Notes: generated from the sequence alone by a model not told the origin. A stretch of 64,000 bases of DNA from Gnetum montanum (GCA_015680685.1 MNCI01013916.1:328997-392996); one strand, 5' to 3'; numbered from the stretch's first letter, positions 24,291 through 36,728 are shown. Made by a program: numbers and translations.

Positions 24291-24455
24291 AAACACTAAG
24301 TCTTTATATTCCTCAATTTCTTTTGGAATTTCAATACCTAAAGGTTTCTTGAGGTTGAGTTACTTTGATAATCAACATCATTGCATCCTTTTTAACTAAT
24401 ATTTTGGCTTGTTTAATGATTATCGTGTGAATTTGCTTTGTTGTTCCTACCCTCC

Positions 24456-24806
24456 TTAGAACCCTAACTCTATTATGATTAGGACTTCTAAAATACAAGT
24501 TCCAAAGTGGGCAGTAATATCAAATTTTTGCAAGAAATACATTTCTAAAATTGCATCGACATCACCTAGTCCAAATTTAAAGAATTCATCAATGAAAATC
24601 ATGTCTTGCAAACTAAAGATAATTTCTCTATACCTAATATACTTGCTCATGGTCATTCCATCTACAAGTTTTATCTTAATAATCTTCTTGGAAAGTAAAC
24701 TTAATTTTAATAAATTAATTAACTTTGAAGAAATAAAGTTATCACTAGCACCACTATCAATCAAAAATTTAATTTGTTTACTTTTAATTGAACCTTCAAA
24801 AATCAA
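24456..24806 (-). pseudogene. Retropepsin-type aspartic protease of chromovirus
   Basis: A 116-residue open stretch. The active-site motif reads FLIDSGASDNFISS, intact (D-S-G-A), followed by KLVDGMTMSKYIRY and, near the C-terminus, the decayed second half (GLGDVDAILEMYFL in place of the usual GxxDVILGMxWL). The family cuts the gag-pol polyprotein. It is open over this segment but is linked to a frameshifted gag upstream and lacks RT downstream; the deletion joining it to the integrase falls within 24290-24455. Confidence 0.75.
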
Positions 24807-24959
24807 TAAAGCAAATTGAAATTTATGTAACCCTAATTTAGTTTATGCAAATATCTTCTTCACGGTTGTGGTGGTGGTGGGGATTTTTCCTTTGTTCATG
24901 TTTGAGTTGGATTTTTCATTCCTAGTTTGATTGATCCTTTGTACGTTCACTTGTAATTT

Positions 24960-26040
24960 TGGATAGTCTCATTTGAAATGATCTTTTCCATAAACAAAAC
25001 ATCCCGTCACTGATCCAACTCTTTTGGTTGGTGTTTCTTCTATTGTTGCTTGTCAAAGGGTCGTTCATATATGATTCGATTCTTCATAATCCTTAGTAAT
25101 TCTATAGGCTTCATCAATTGTTTCATGATTATGTGCTTGTGTTTGGGGATGCAATTGTGCATGTAATCCACCAATGAATTTTAAAGCTAATTATCCCTCA
25201 TCTCGATGGCTTACATACCAAGAGAGATTATAGAATTCCTTGTAGTAATCTTCTACATATCATCTTCCCAATCTTAAGGAATCAAATCTCATTTTGCGCT
25301 CTTTGAGGAAAGAATCGGGTATAAATTTTTGTTCAAAATATCAACAAAAGTTGAGCCAATTTGTAATCAAACCTTGAGATTTTAGTCCATTTCATCATGT
25401 TGTTGTAAGCCCTATTAAATATAGAGAGATAACTTTTAAACATTCTCAACTTAACAAATTCAACATATCAAAGTAATTTTTCATTGTATCTAGCTAGTTT
25501 TTTGCCTTAAAACTAGATCCAATGGCTTCATCATAGTGGTCTAATTTTACTTTCTTGGCATGAACTTTATTCAATGATTCTCTAGGTGTATTATGCCAAT
25601 TCCTATATCCCTCACCTTTGGTTTCTACTCTATGATCTAAAGAAGGGATATTGGTATCCTAGTGACTTAGGTGGGGGTTGATTTTGATGTGGAACCCTAG
25701 GGGAAAGTTGATCTTGATGTTGATGTTGATCTCTAGGTGAAATGTGGCTAGGATTTGAGGACTAAATGAGATGGTTGGTTAATTTCTTAATGGAGTCTAC
25801 AAAGAAATTCATCTTTCCTTGCAAGTCTGATCATTTATTCTCTAAAATTTGAGACAATTTCCTAATTTCATTAGTCATATTTTGCATCTCTATCTTGAAC
25901 CCTTGATTTAACTAACAAAGCTCTTCTTGAACTTCCCTAATTTCATTAATTTGATCCTCAAGGGCATTCTTCTAGTCATTGACTCGAGTCTCCATCACTC
26001 TCCAATGTACTCTTCTAGCTCTAGATATTACTAAGTTGAA
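24960..26040 (-). pseudogene. Chromovirus gag, decayed
   Basis: On the minus strand, from about 26040, a helical N-terminal part with Pro/Gln-rich stretches (SPRDQHQHQDQLSPR) leads to a capsid core containing LALKFIGGLHAQLHPQTQ and HETIDEAYRITKDYEESY. A zinc knuckle at about 24975-25020 reads C-F-V-Y-G-K-D-H: the second Cys is Tyr, one spacing residue is lost and a stop follows. Its order directly before the protease fits a gypsy gag-pol. Multiple stops. Confidence 0.65.
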
Positions 26041-26799
26041 GAAATTAGTGGTGTTGTTCCTTGGCCTTTATGGCCCCTTTTTATGGTTTTTGAAATAGTT
26101 ATTCAATTGCAGAAGAGGTTGAAACTATCGTAGATTTCTACCAAACCACAAAATCCTAATTATTTTAGGATCTTAAATAATGAATTAAAAGGTAATTTTC
26201 TATTATCCGAAGGCTAAATCTAATCATTTCATTGTGTCTAGAATGTTCAATTCTATTGGAATCAATTTTCATTTGGTTGAAAATAGACTCTCAATTCAAA
26301 AGTTATAGTTTTTTTAAGTTTTCCAAAAATTTACATAATTTTCAAGACTTCTCGAGAGGTCATCCATCCTAGTTCTACTCTAGGATGAGAGTTCTTAATT
26401 GTAGAATTCTTCTCCTATTATACCAAGATGCCAAATTCTAATTTGAATATTATTTCTACATGTTCTTAATTTAAACAATGTCCTGATGAAGGGAAATTTA
26501 ACTTTTTCATCAATTGATGCGAATTTTAAATTTTCTATCTACTGTTAAAGATTTTTCACATTATTCAACAACAATGATTGTAGTGATGCACTAAAGGTGG
26601 TAACCAAAAGAAATCGATGGACCTAGCTGCTAGTTGGCTAAGGGATAGATGGTAGTAGACTTAGGAGCAATGTGCATTAACGATGGCATGGCGATGTCTT
26701 TTTCCTAGCACAACTTGTAGAGGGTCCACAGCATGACTGATGCATGGTGGGGTAGCCTGTGCAAGGACTATGATTATGCATCCTAATCATTCACCATAA

Positions 26800-26920
26800 T
26801 GGTAAATCCCAGTCCTACACAGCCTGCCTTAGGGCTTACATGGCCCTCTCTAGGGCTTGCATGGCCTATCCTAGGGCTTACACAACCTGTCCTAGGGCTT
26901 GCACTGCCCTTCTCAAGGAC
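26800..26920. repeat. 21-bp minisatellite, at least 4 units
   Basis: AGGGCTT recurs at 26831, 26852, 26873 and 26894, with flanking partial units. The period is 21 bp, so on the minus strand it encodes a 7-residue repeat of the ASPRTGC / VSPRIGH type in an open 60-codon frame. Confidence 0.9.
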
Positions 26921-27029
26921 CATGCAAGGGTCCATGTAATCCTTGCAATGGCCATCGTAGCCCATGCAAAGAGGGTTTTGACATTAAAAAATAAGTCCTA
27001 AAGCATACTAGATTATACTAGGACTACTT

Positions 27030-27386
27030 GTGATTGGCTACACCACCAATGCCCATAGAGCTCTAGGGGTGCTTGTAATCAATGATGCCATTGATGCCCA
27101 TGGAGAGCTAGGGGTGCCTATGATCGACAACACCAATAGTGTTCATAAAGCACCAAGGATGCCTATGATTGATGGAACCATTGATGCCCATGATGTGCCA
27201 AGGATGCCTATGATTAGTAGTGTTGTAGGTGTTTTCAAGTTGTTAGGGATGACTGTGATCAATAATTCCATCAATGCCTATGGAGTGCCAAGGATGTCTA
27301 TGATCTGTGGAGTGCCAGGGAGGCTACCAAGGGTGCACATAAGCAACAATAGTGCTAATGTTAGCATGTGTAGGCAAATGTGGTGA
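27030..27386 (+). other. 118-codon open frame built from 45-bp repeats
   Basis: An uninterrupted frame of 118 codons, most of it made of six 15-residue units beginning at 27051, 27096, 27141, 27186, 27231 and 27276 (type AHDVPRMPMISSVVG). The unit is a multiple of three and the units have diverged without a frameshift or stop. No known protein family is recognised, and a chance open frame in a repeat cannot be excluded. It lies antisense within the chromovirus leader. Confidence 0.5.
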
Positions 27387-27389
27387 AAT

Positions 27390-28184
27390 TCATAGGAGGT
27401 GGTGCCACATGTAGAAGGTAGCATGAGAGGACAACGAAACATGCAAAAGGTAGAATTGGAGGACAAAGGCAACATGAGAGGTGGTGACTATGTATGCCCT
27501 TGGGAGTCATCCCCTTACTACCAGCCCCTTATTGCTAGCCCCTTGGTGCTAGCTATAATGCTATGTAGCCAAGCCTTGTGGGCCTACTGTGCAACAACGC
27601 GACAAGCCTAATTGCCACCAACCAAGCCTATGGATCCTATTGCGGCTAGTAGTAGGGCTAGTTGTGGCCTTGTCAAAGAGATTTTTTTTAAATAAAAATA
27701 TCTGCTGGGAGTTGAAGGTAAACCCACAACCTTCTACTTCCCATTTCTATTTTTTAAAATGAAAAAAATTTAAATTTAAAAATTAAAAATTAAAAAAAAA
27801 AACATTTTATTTTAATTTTAAACTGCACATAGCCCGAGAAACATCATATCTCCCAAACTATAAGTCATATTTCAACAAAAATTGGTACCATTGGAATCAT
27901 CTCATAGAGCACTACATGTTGAGCTAGTGATAATGTCATTTTGGTGAACTTGGTAATCAAAACATCACAAAAATTGAATGTTAGCTTTATTAAGTCATTA
28001 ATTAACATAAGTTGATACTTCCTCTTTACTCCTACTAAGATTCTTGTTGTTCTTTAATAAATACATAAGAGAAGAAAGAATGTTCCCATCATAGCTCACT
28101 ATTAGCAAAAGATTAAAGGATTCCATTAATAAAGAAGCTTAAAGATTTCTACCATCAATAGAAAAGATTTTAACCATCATCATC
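27390..28184. other. Unassigned leader DNA, A/T homopolymer-rich
   Basis: 27680-27830 is dominated by A and T runs. No gene is recognised. Confidence 0.4.
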
Positions 28185-30378
28185 ATGGCCCCCAAGCATC
28201 CTACTTAGGCTCCTTCTTCAACTCTAGGTAGCTCCAAATTGGTATCCATTCTTTTTCATCAAAATAGTGTATTTACTTGTCCCAATCATGTGCATGATTT
28301 ACTTGGAAAGGAGGAGTTTCAGTATTTTACAACTTCATGATTATTTGAATTACTTATCTTCCCTATTTTCAAGGTAACATAGTGTAAAGACTTAATAATT
28401 CAATGGTGCAATCTTTATAATAACAATATAAGCACCACTTCCTAATTTTTTTTTGGAATGATAATGGTTATTCTCACTGATATTTGAATACCATTAGGTT
28501 TTCACTGAGAAAAGGATCCTTTAATTCCATTGATTTTCTCCTCAAAATTTAAATTATTTTGCCAAAAATAATTATCTAATTATGTTATTAATTCTACTAT
28601 TGACAAAAGACAATTCTTTTGTGGAGATATCATCCATGAAATTCACTTTGAATATGTCAATTCATCCATAGTAAGGTTTTATGGCATCAATACCATTCTT
28701 ATATTACTACTTTTTCCATCTATATACTTCATGGTGCTACAACTGATAGAGTTTATGATTTGTCACTATCTTGTTTTTATGCTTTATATAATGCCATGAG
28801 TGGAGCTACTACTATGAAAAAAAATCTGAGTAAACCATATACCATATGTTGTGTACCCTTGATCATGTATTTAATTCTAAGTTACAATCCTTTAACCAAA
28901 CTCTCTAGCCAATACAATCCCATTTTTCATCCTAAATTTCTTGAAGAGGATATAATTATAAAGAGTATAATCAAGAGCAACAAGAAAGGTCAATTGGTTT
29001 TGCAGTAGATCAGAAATCAAGAGTAAAGTAGCGAGATATTTTATATTTCTATTGTTACTTATGTTTCTTCATGTATTTATTAATAGTGCAATTTGGGATG
29101 CAAAATGAACTGATCCAAGATGCACAAATTTCAAGAGACTACATAGATTAAAGGTGCTCAAACTGCTTCATCCATTCAAGGTGCTTCAACCTTTGGAAGG
29201 ATACATCCTCAACAACAAATCACACTTACCAACTCCAAGGTATATATATATAATAGCATAGTTTATTATTTTACTAGCTTTTCTAATAAATTAATTTTTT
29301 ACAAAGGCAACATACTAGGCAAAGTTCTATTAGCCTAGTAGTTAGACAAAACACCCCACAACAATCTCAACAATAAAGTACAAGATAAGATAAGGGGAAA
29401 AAACCAAAGGTAATTTTTAATTATTGTAAGATTTCAATACTTTCCTTTTCCTTTTCTTGTATGACATTGATCTTGTTTGTGTTGTAGATGTCTCTGGGTT
29501 AAAGATATTTTATCCAAGAAATGGAAAGAGTTGATGTAGGTGCTAGTTCTAAACAAACTCCCATTTCTTCCATTCCTTCATCTAGATCACCACGCATGCA
29601 ATCTATTTCTATGACACTTGTAAGAGGTTTCTTTTCATAGGTAGCTTCAACACTAGCTTCTAGATTTGTTCTAGTAATTGTTTCTTTTTCTATCTCAGAC
29701 TCTCCTTATTTTATGGGACAAATAGTGGTGGCTACCAAAGAAGAACTTATGCTACTTCAACATCTTGGCCAATGAATTTATAGTAACAAAACTTATTCTA
29801 TTCATGAGAATTTTTACCACTTATGAGAGTCCCAGTCATGTGACTTCAAGGAAGACTATAACTTAGTATAGGCTAGAGCTCCCTCATCTTTCCATCCAAT
29901 TTTTGAGGATGCTCCAAAATTTGTCAAAGATCTAAAGCAACTCTTAGGAGAATTGGAGAGTGCTACATGTCTAGCTCCCCATCTATAATCTTGTGAATGG
30001 TTTCTTCAAATTGATAATGATTGGCTTCAAATAAGTAGTTCTTATTCTTCTCTCTTCCCCTTTTCTTCTTTCTATTTGATTTTTTTAATTGATAACTCAT
30101 AATTTTAATCTTGTTTTATGAAGAGAAAAGAGAAGGAATGGCAAAAAGACATTAATGATCGATCGATTCAGATGGAGATGTTGAAAACCCAAATTAAGAG
30201 AAAGGAGGAATTAGTGGTTGCAGCAACGAGTGCCACTAAATACATCAAACAATCATGTGATGGGTTGGTGGGATGCGAGATGGTTCTTAGCAAAATGGAT
30301 GCCACTGAAAAAGAGCAAGAAGTGCAATTAATGATAGTTAGTGATCTCCTTAACTCATTCCATCAAAACAAATGATCA
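28185..30378 (+). pseudogene. Gene-like antisense region with candidate introns, unknown product
   Basis: Plus-strand sequence antisense to the chromovirus. An ATG in good context (CATCATGGCCCCCAAGCATC, 28185) opens a broken frame. 28760-29008 is open for 82 codons. Two short GT...AG intervals with T-rich 3' ends occur at 29240-29306 and 29410-29487. The last part (30118-30375) is open for 85 codons, strongly charged and predicted by eye to be a coiled coil (EWQKDINDRSIQMEMLKTQI). The stop is a TGA at 30373. It looks like a captured and decayed gene, or an antisense ORF of the element. I recognise no family. Exon linkage is inference. Confidence 0.35.
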
Positions 30379-30527
30379 CTATTTCCTTATTCCTTTTATT
30401 CCACATCTTCCCTTTTCTTGTGTTTTGCTTCTTCTTTTACATGTATTCTACTTGGATGTACTTCTGTTTTACAATAATAATAAATAAAATAATATTTTTC
30501 TTCCACTATGGCTTCTAAATCGTGGTT

Positions 30528-30540
30528 TACTCTAATACCA
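30528..30540 (-). promoter_or_regulatory. Primer binding site, tRNA-iMet type, chromovirus
   Basis: TGGTATTAGAGTA on the minus strand, two bases after the LTR end at 30543. Confidence 0.75.
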
Positions 30541-30542
30541 AA

Positions 30543-31024
30543 TGTGACATTCCATTCTCAAATGTTGTAAAAAACATGATTACTTAATTCATCACATTCT
30601 TAAGTAATATAATGGAAACATCATAAATACTTGATAAATGAATTAACTGGTACTCTAAATAGGAAACAAAATAGAAAAATTTTATTAATAAGAGAGAGTA
30701 TTGTAACACCCTCTGGGTTATCTTCCCATACCACTTACTCCTTAGAGGTAATTTGACACTACCACCAAGGTTAATTTGTCTAGCCAGAGGAGTGATTAGT
30801 CCCTTCTTATCATGCTTCACCAAGCTCTCATTACTTGCATTTCTAGGCTCCATAACCCCATCCCAACATGGCCTCTAAACCCAATCTTAAATCATATAGG
30901 TCAAATCCATTCCTGAGAGATACATGAATAATTGTAACTTTTCATAATGAGGCATCCCTTCATTCAAAGGTTAATTACATTTTTATAATTTGTTTCCACC
31001 ATTAACAAGGGATGGGATGTTACA
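30543..31024 (-). repeat. 5' LTR of chromovirus
   Basis: 482 bp; on the minus strand it starts TGTAACATCCC and ends GGAATGTCACA. Homologous to 22535-22965 and more distantly to the LTRs at 11198 and 15042. Confidence 0.85.
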
Positions 31025-33202
31025 GAGGTATCTACTATGGGAAAGATCCACTTGTGAATCCTTGGTGGTTTGGCATTATGATCAAGTGAGCTCAAGCTTA
31101 TCTCCCAATGATGGTCATGACTGCATAGCATAAAACACTCGATTGGTCTTCAACTTGTATGAGTTTTAGCTTTATGATCTTTAATGTTTGATCATGATAA
31201 TTATTTTTTTAATCTTATCTTACTTGTGCATGTTTGTTTGACAAGGTTTTCTTTTTATCTCCAATTTTTTACAACCCATCTTTTCTATTTCTTAGATCAT
31301 AGAAATAAGTAGATTTGACTTTATGATTTAAATCCCATGAGTTTGGATGTCATCCAAGATAAGATTTTAGTATTTTAATCTTATTGCTAGTTTTATGGCT
31401 TGGTTGGTTTGATCCTTGCTTAGACTATTGTAATTATCTTTTGTATTTGTTCTTCTTATTCTTTTCATTTGTGTCATGCATGTGATTCAAGCTTGATATC
31501 TTGTAAGTCAGTCATGGGGATGAGGTAGCAATTTGGATATGTACTTTGTAATCTTGGTGGTTATTCAAATTATTTCCACCATATTTTCACTTACCCATGC
31601 ATGTTGTTATTTCATAGTTGTGATTATATTTCTCTTGTACCCTCAAGGGTTATACTTATTATTATTCCTATGGCCATTTTTTGTAATGATAGTATAACAA
31701 CTTGGGGATCTTACATGATTTTTAGCATTTTCATAGCTCATCATATTTAGGAAATTGAACTTTATATTTTGTATACCTACTTGGGAAGAAATTGAGAGAT
31801 TTGAGTCCTCAATTTATGATCCTACAAAAGAACCATTTATCCAAAAAGAACAACATCAATCATTGGATCCAACACCTATACATGAGAGACCTCCCTCAAG
31901 AGAAAGAATCAGAGATAGACGGTCATGCCCTTTGAATATTTTCTAAATGAGTGCCAGAGGATCTATAAGGAAATGATTTCAAGATGGATGACATGGAAGA
32001 ATACATAAATGCAAATGATGTATGGTAATGACCCATTCTTCTAGCTTCTTTATACTTCATGTAGGAATGCTAGGGGGATTTTCTCCTCTACCATCATCCC
32101 TTAGGACTTCTTGGTGAGGTGTCTTATATTGTAACATGGTCATGGTCTATATTATGCATTAGTAATTACTCCACATTAATCTTGTCATGTGTCTAGTCCT
32201 TGGTTTTGGGTCTTGAGTTTAAAAGCTATAGAACTAGGTTTACTCAATCATGGGGGTATGATGAGATGACTAGTGAAAATTTGTATGTCAATTGTAAGCC
32301 ATGGAATTGGGAAATGTTTCATATGCTCTTTTTGTATAGTCTAGTATGTTCAATTAAGGTTTTTGGTCTCCTAAGATGCTTCCTTGCCTCTTATATAATA
32401 CTTTATGGTTGTGTGCATGATTCCAAGATCTTTAGAATGATTTCAGCTTTATGTGGATGTCCTAGGATCCTTCTGGCATAATCCCTTAGGCTCTACCTCT
32501 TATCTTAGATTGAAGGCATAAAGACTAATTTTTTATTTTTGGATGGAAGATGGGAACATTGTGTTGGCTATCCTATGTTAGTGTAGGGATGCTAACACAA
32601 CCCCGCTTCTCTAGGCCTAATTTACCTTGTTTTGCTTTTGATATGACCAAGATCATCTCAAGCTACATTGGCAAGCCTTCATTGATACCTAGGTACTAAT
32701 GAACCTTTTTCGTTTCATTGCAAAAACTATAAATACTCAGGATAAGCTCTCACACAAAACTTAGTTAAGCTTAGCCACTACTTTGATTTTATTTAAGCTT
32801 GTAGCATTTGATTTGTGTGAACAGCTCTTCCTCCCTTTAGTAAGTTAATTCCTTTTCTTAACTTATATGTGTTTTAAGTTGTCACTTTTACAAGTGCGAC
32901 TAGACTTTATCAAAGTGCTATCTTACGTACATAGCCCAAAATAATTTGATTGATGTAGGGTCCAATGTTTGCATAGTGAATAAGCTTATGATTTTTCCTT
33001 GTTCCACCATTAATGCCTTAAATATTTAAAAACACCAAAAATATTATAAAATATTATAATAAGCAAAGTATTTATTTAATTCTCATTTTCATATGTTGTG
33101 ACAATTCATCCTTGCCCAAAGAGGTCATAATAATATGGCATGATGTTGGGCCATCAAGGTTGTGACTAAGAGGCATCTTATTGCATTTGGTATATATTGT
33201 TG
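31025..33202 (+). mobile_element. Gypsy element G2 (plus strand), right part with candidate LTR
   Basis: It opens with the second GAGGT. 31030-32560 has no recognised domain (a 63-codon frame at 31755 and a 93-codon frame at 32200 resemble nothing known). From about 32562 the sequence looks like an LTR start: a purine-rich tract, TGTTGGC, and TATAAATA at 32728-32735. Copia B interrupts it at 33203 and it should continue at 56681. The LTR call rests on these signals only, since no second copy is in the window. Confidence 0.4.
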
Positions 33203-33801
33203 TGAAGATCAAGAACTTAGAAGGGAGGTTGAATAAGTCCTGCCAATTAAAAAATAAACTATACATAGACATACATGGTTCCCCAACTTGAATATGTCCA
33301 TACTTTGAGGGTAGAATCTTTGCACATATCCAAACTATTTTCCTTCAAAAACTATGATTTTAAGGACACCATAACCTTTACAAAGTTTAAGCTCCATAGT
33401 GAATGTTTTCACATAGAAACACACCCAATCTTGTAATGTCCCAACAAGCTCAAATAGATGCCTTCTCATAGGAAGCACATCAATCCTGCAAGGCTTACAA
33501 TAGGAGAAAAAAGAAAGATCAAGAAGAAAATATACTACAATTACAAATTCCTTGCTTTAAGACTTTCAACAATTACAATACACAACTCACAAAAGATAAG
33601 GAATTGAGGTACAAAACAATTTTCAAGATATATATGATGATGGTATAGTCACATGAATAGTGCTTTCTTTTTCCACTAAGATCTTGTCTTCTTTTATAGC
33701 CTTTGTCATTGTTAAATGACCATTAAATTTTGTACAATGGCTACAAACAACTAGTTGGAAAATCTTGCACATGCTTAAGATGTCTTACTGACTTGCAAGT
33801 G
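33203..33801 (-). repeat. 3' LTR of copia B, distal part
   Basis: Aligns with 55725-56330 of the 5' LTR. It carries the RC of TATAAAAGA near 33690-33700. It ends with AAGTG at 33797-33801, where the Tat element begins. Confidence 0.85.
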
Positions 33802-35351
33802 TGAAACACCACCAAAAATTCATGTTGTAACCTTCATTTCCTGACTTGAGACAAGGATTCATTGTAAATGTGAGATATGTAGTCCATGAGCTACAATCTT
33901 GCATACTTCAAATTTCTAAGGCCAAAAAATTGCTTTAAAAGTTGTTATTGCCTCACTTCCCAAGTAGACAGAGGTACCCCTTAACCATATGTAGGCTTGG
34001 AAAGGCCAAAAATGCCTTTGGAATGGCTAAAACTGGCATTTCCATGGATTTTTGTAAGGGTATAGCCCCAACTATGATGGAGCCATTTTTAGTAGACATA
34101 GTAGCTATAGTAGACACAACAACTATAATAGACAATGGTGCTACAATAACTAGAGTAGTCGCCACCAAGACCTAGGTAGAAATGCAACATTGGAATTGTT
34201 GGAATTTCCATTTTTCCAACAACGACTAGCATAGTCATCCCAAGTCAATAATGACCAATGTAGATAGCATTGTCCACCAAGTGTGGCACTTTCTAATGGA
34301 TTCCATCATTTCCGCAAATTCCAACTTTTTGCACATTTTCCACCACTTTTGCCACTTTTCAACAACATCAACGTAGTCAACAAATGCCATCATAGTAAGA
34401 ATGATGCCAGAATAGTCTCAAATTTCTATTTACTATTTAAATGGATGAGTTTGTGGCTGTAATCCATACCAGCCTTACTATAAATCTTAACTACATTGAA
34501 AGTAGATGACCATTGCAAGTTACACGTTGACACCAATCTGTCTGTAATCATGATAGTGGTGTATAGGCCCAAAAATAGCCATATCAACCCTATAAATATC
34601 CAATGACAACACCATTTTCAAGTTCCCAAAACACTTTGTATTCTAAGCACTTTGGCATTTTTGCAACCTTTGGCAACAATTTTGAACTTTACACCCGTAA
34701 CAACAATTTTGGCATTTTCACAATCCATAAAATCCATTTGCAGCCTTATTTCCACTCCTTGGTAGAATAAACTAGCACTAGGCTATGGATAGAGACTTCC
34801 ATTTAGCTACCATTGCATCGAAAGCAAAAATCCATTTCCATAACCACATTGTCAATCCTGGTGGAAACTTACAAAAAGTTACTAGAAATTGGAGCTGGGA
34901 AGAAACCAGATCATGGAGTTACAGTAGAACACAACTTATCTTCTCCAATAGAATTCAAGCTCCTATCAGTAACTCCTAGTGCCTTTGGCATGAAATTTTT
35001 ACTTCATGAACCTTATTCTTTATTTCTTATAAAGTTATTATTCATGTTTTGCAAGTTCTAGTTTACATTTCCATTTCTACACTTGTTTTTTTATTTTTGA
35101 ATTTGTAATTGCAACTTCATTTTTGTTTACACTTTTCATTTTTTCCTTCATTTCTAATTTCATCTATGTCTATATTTACATTTTTATTTGCCATTTCTAT
35201 TTACAATATGTAAGTCCTTGGGTGATCGGTAAGACCATCCAGGACACCCTATATCTCATTCTCTAAAGGCCCTTGGGATTCAAGGTTAAAACTATTCTAG
35301 TGCTCAAATTTTTGGTTTCTGTTCCAACAATTGAAATTTCTAGCACCAATA
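33802..35351 (+). repeat. 5' LTR of Tat element
   Basis: Homologous end to end with 52988-54503. TATAAATA at 34591-34598 is conserved in the other copy (53755-53762). Confidence 0.85.
34591..34598 (+). promoter_or_regulatory. TATA box, Tat 5' LTR
   Basis: CCTATAAATATCC, kept in both LTRs at the same place. Confidence 0.6.
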
Positions 35352-35357
35352 GTTTTT

Positions 35358-35370
35358 TGGCACTAGAAGG
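35358..35370 (+). promoter_or_regulatory. Candidate primer binding site, Tat element
   Basis: TGGCACTAGAAGG starts six bases after the LTR end, where a primer site is expected. I do not assign the tRNA. Confidence 0.45.
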
Positions 35371-36728
35371 AGGGCCTCCATTCAAATTCTTAGCCATATA
35401 CCCATTTCAGCCATTTTTCCAATGCCAAGCCTACTATGTTTCCATCATACCAACATTGCCTATTAAAACTATTCTCACAAGCCTTAGTGTAGCTATAGTA
35501 ATAAACTTAGGTTTTGCCATAAATTTTTCATCTACTACAACACTCGTTCCTACTATGACACTCATTTCTATCTAGTAGATAAACCACTTTTTTTGTTTTC
35601 TATTTTCATTACTTAGTAAATGTTCTCTACTACCTTTCTATTTTTGGTCTATTACATTAGTAGATCATCCTACTTACTACATTTTTGCCAAAAATAGTAA
35701 AAAATTCTAAAACTCCATTTTCAACATGTTGTTCCAAAAATCAATCAAATTCTCTTTTAACTTCACCAATTATGTGTCCAGCCAATAGGTCATGAGGGCC
35801 TATGACCCTAAAGACCCTATTGTTATCAAATGTAGGCAAACCATCCAACTAAGGGGGAAAGTCCTAGGTTTTCAATGATAAATGTGGATCATTATAACTA
35901 CATTTTTGCCAAGATCTAGGATGGCATGTTGGTTCTACAAATGAAAGTAGAAGCCAAAAGGGAATATGAACTAATACATCATAATGAAAAAGAGTATATT
36001 CACTCTCTGTATGGCAAAATACCTCTTACTAACACTTACACATGCATCCTATGTTAACTAAGTAAGATGGATGAAGAAGAGGCGAAAGCTACTTCTAATG
36101 GATAGCCAAAGAAAGAAGATGAATTTGGGGCAAAATCTAAACATGAGAACCTTTTAGAAGGGCTCTTCCAATAAGCAACCTCTACCCCCTTTACCTCTTC
36201 CACTCGAAATGTCCCACCACCTTCATCCCCACCTTACCCAACCATGTTTGGCTTCACTCTCATTATAGCCATGCACCAAACATAATCAATGTCACAATCC
36301 ACAACCTTTCACTTTTGCATGTCATTCGCTACACAGCCTCAATCCGTACAATCATCATCAGTGGTTTTTACCACCACTAACCCCCTACCATCTAGATGGG
36401 ATCCACAGTGGGACCCTAATTGACCCAAGGATCACACACCCCATTTTTTCCATTTGTGTCTTAAATACTGGCACAAACATCATTTTCATTATTTAGCTCA
36501 CCTACCAATGTAGTAACTCAACCTCTCCCCTAAGTACCCCAACCAATAGCAGGATCACAAGCATTGCATTCCATGCCTTAATCCTTCATCCAAATCCTAC
36601 AACTAACAAAGGTAGCTCAAGGACTAGATCAAGCTTTCCAAATGATCTAGGACTTAACTAAAGAGTTAAGAAAACTTAAAGCCTCCACATCCCAAATCAT
36701 AAAGATAATGAACTTTTACCAAGATGAT
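35371..36728 (+). pseudogene. Tat gag, N-terminal part, decayed
   Basis: Frames are short and broken, with Pro/Ser/Thr-rich stretches. The last part reads LTKVAQGLDQAFQMI, KELRKLKA and then FYQDDSI, a helical linker leading into the capsid. The reading is cut at 36729 by copia A and resumes after 42312. Confidence 0.5.

Larger units (their letters stand above)
22535..31024 (-). mobile_element. Ty3/gypsy chromovirus, both LTRs, RT deleted
   Basis: Full-length minus-strand insertion of 8490 bp with matching LTRs (30543-31024 and 22535-22965), an initiator-Met primer site and a 5-bp target duplication. On the minus strand the order is long leader, gag, protease, integrase, chromodomain. RT and RNase H should lie between protease and integrase, but the two are separated by less than 200 bp, so about 1.5 kb has been lost. 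The chromodomain after the integrase places it in the chromoviruses. The roughly 4-kb leader (26440-30525) is far longer than usual and contains minisatellites and an antisense gene-like region, perhaps a nested insertion. Confidence 0.8.

Noticed and set aside
24475-24819. 114-codon plus-strand frame
   Set aside because: Antisense shadow of the chromovirus protease, whose DSGA motif is on the minus strand.
26800-27320. CRISPR-like array
   Set aside because: Contiguous minisatellites without unique spacers, in plant transposon DNA.
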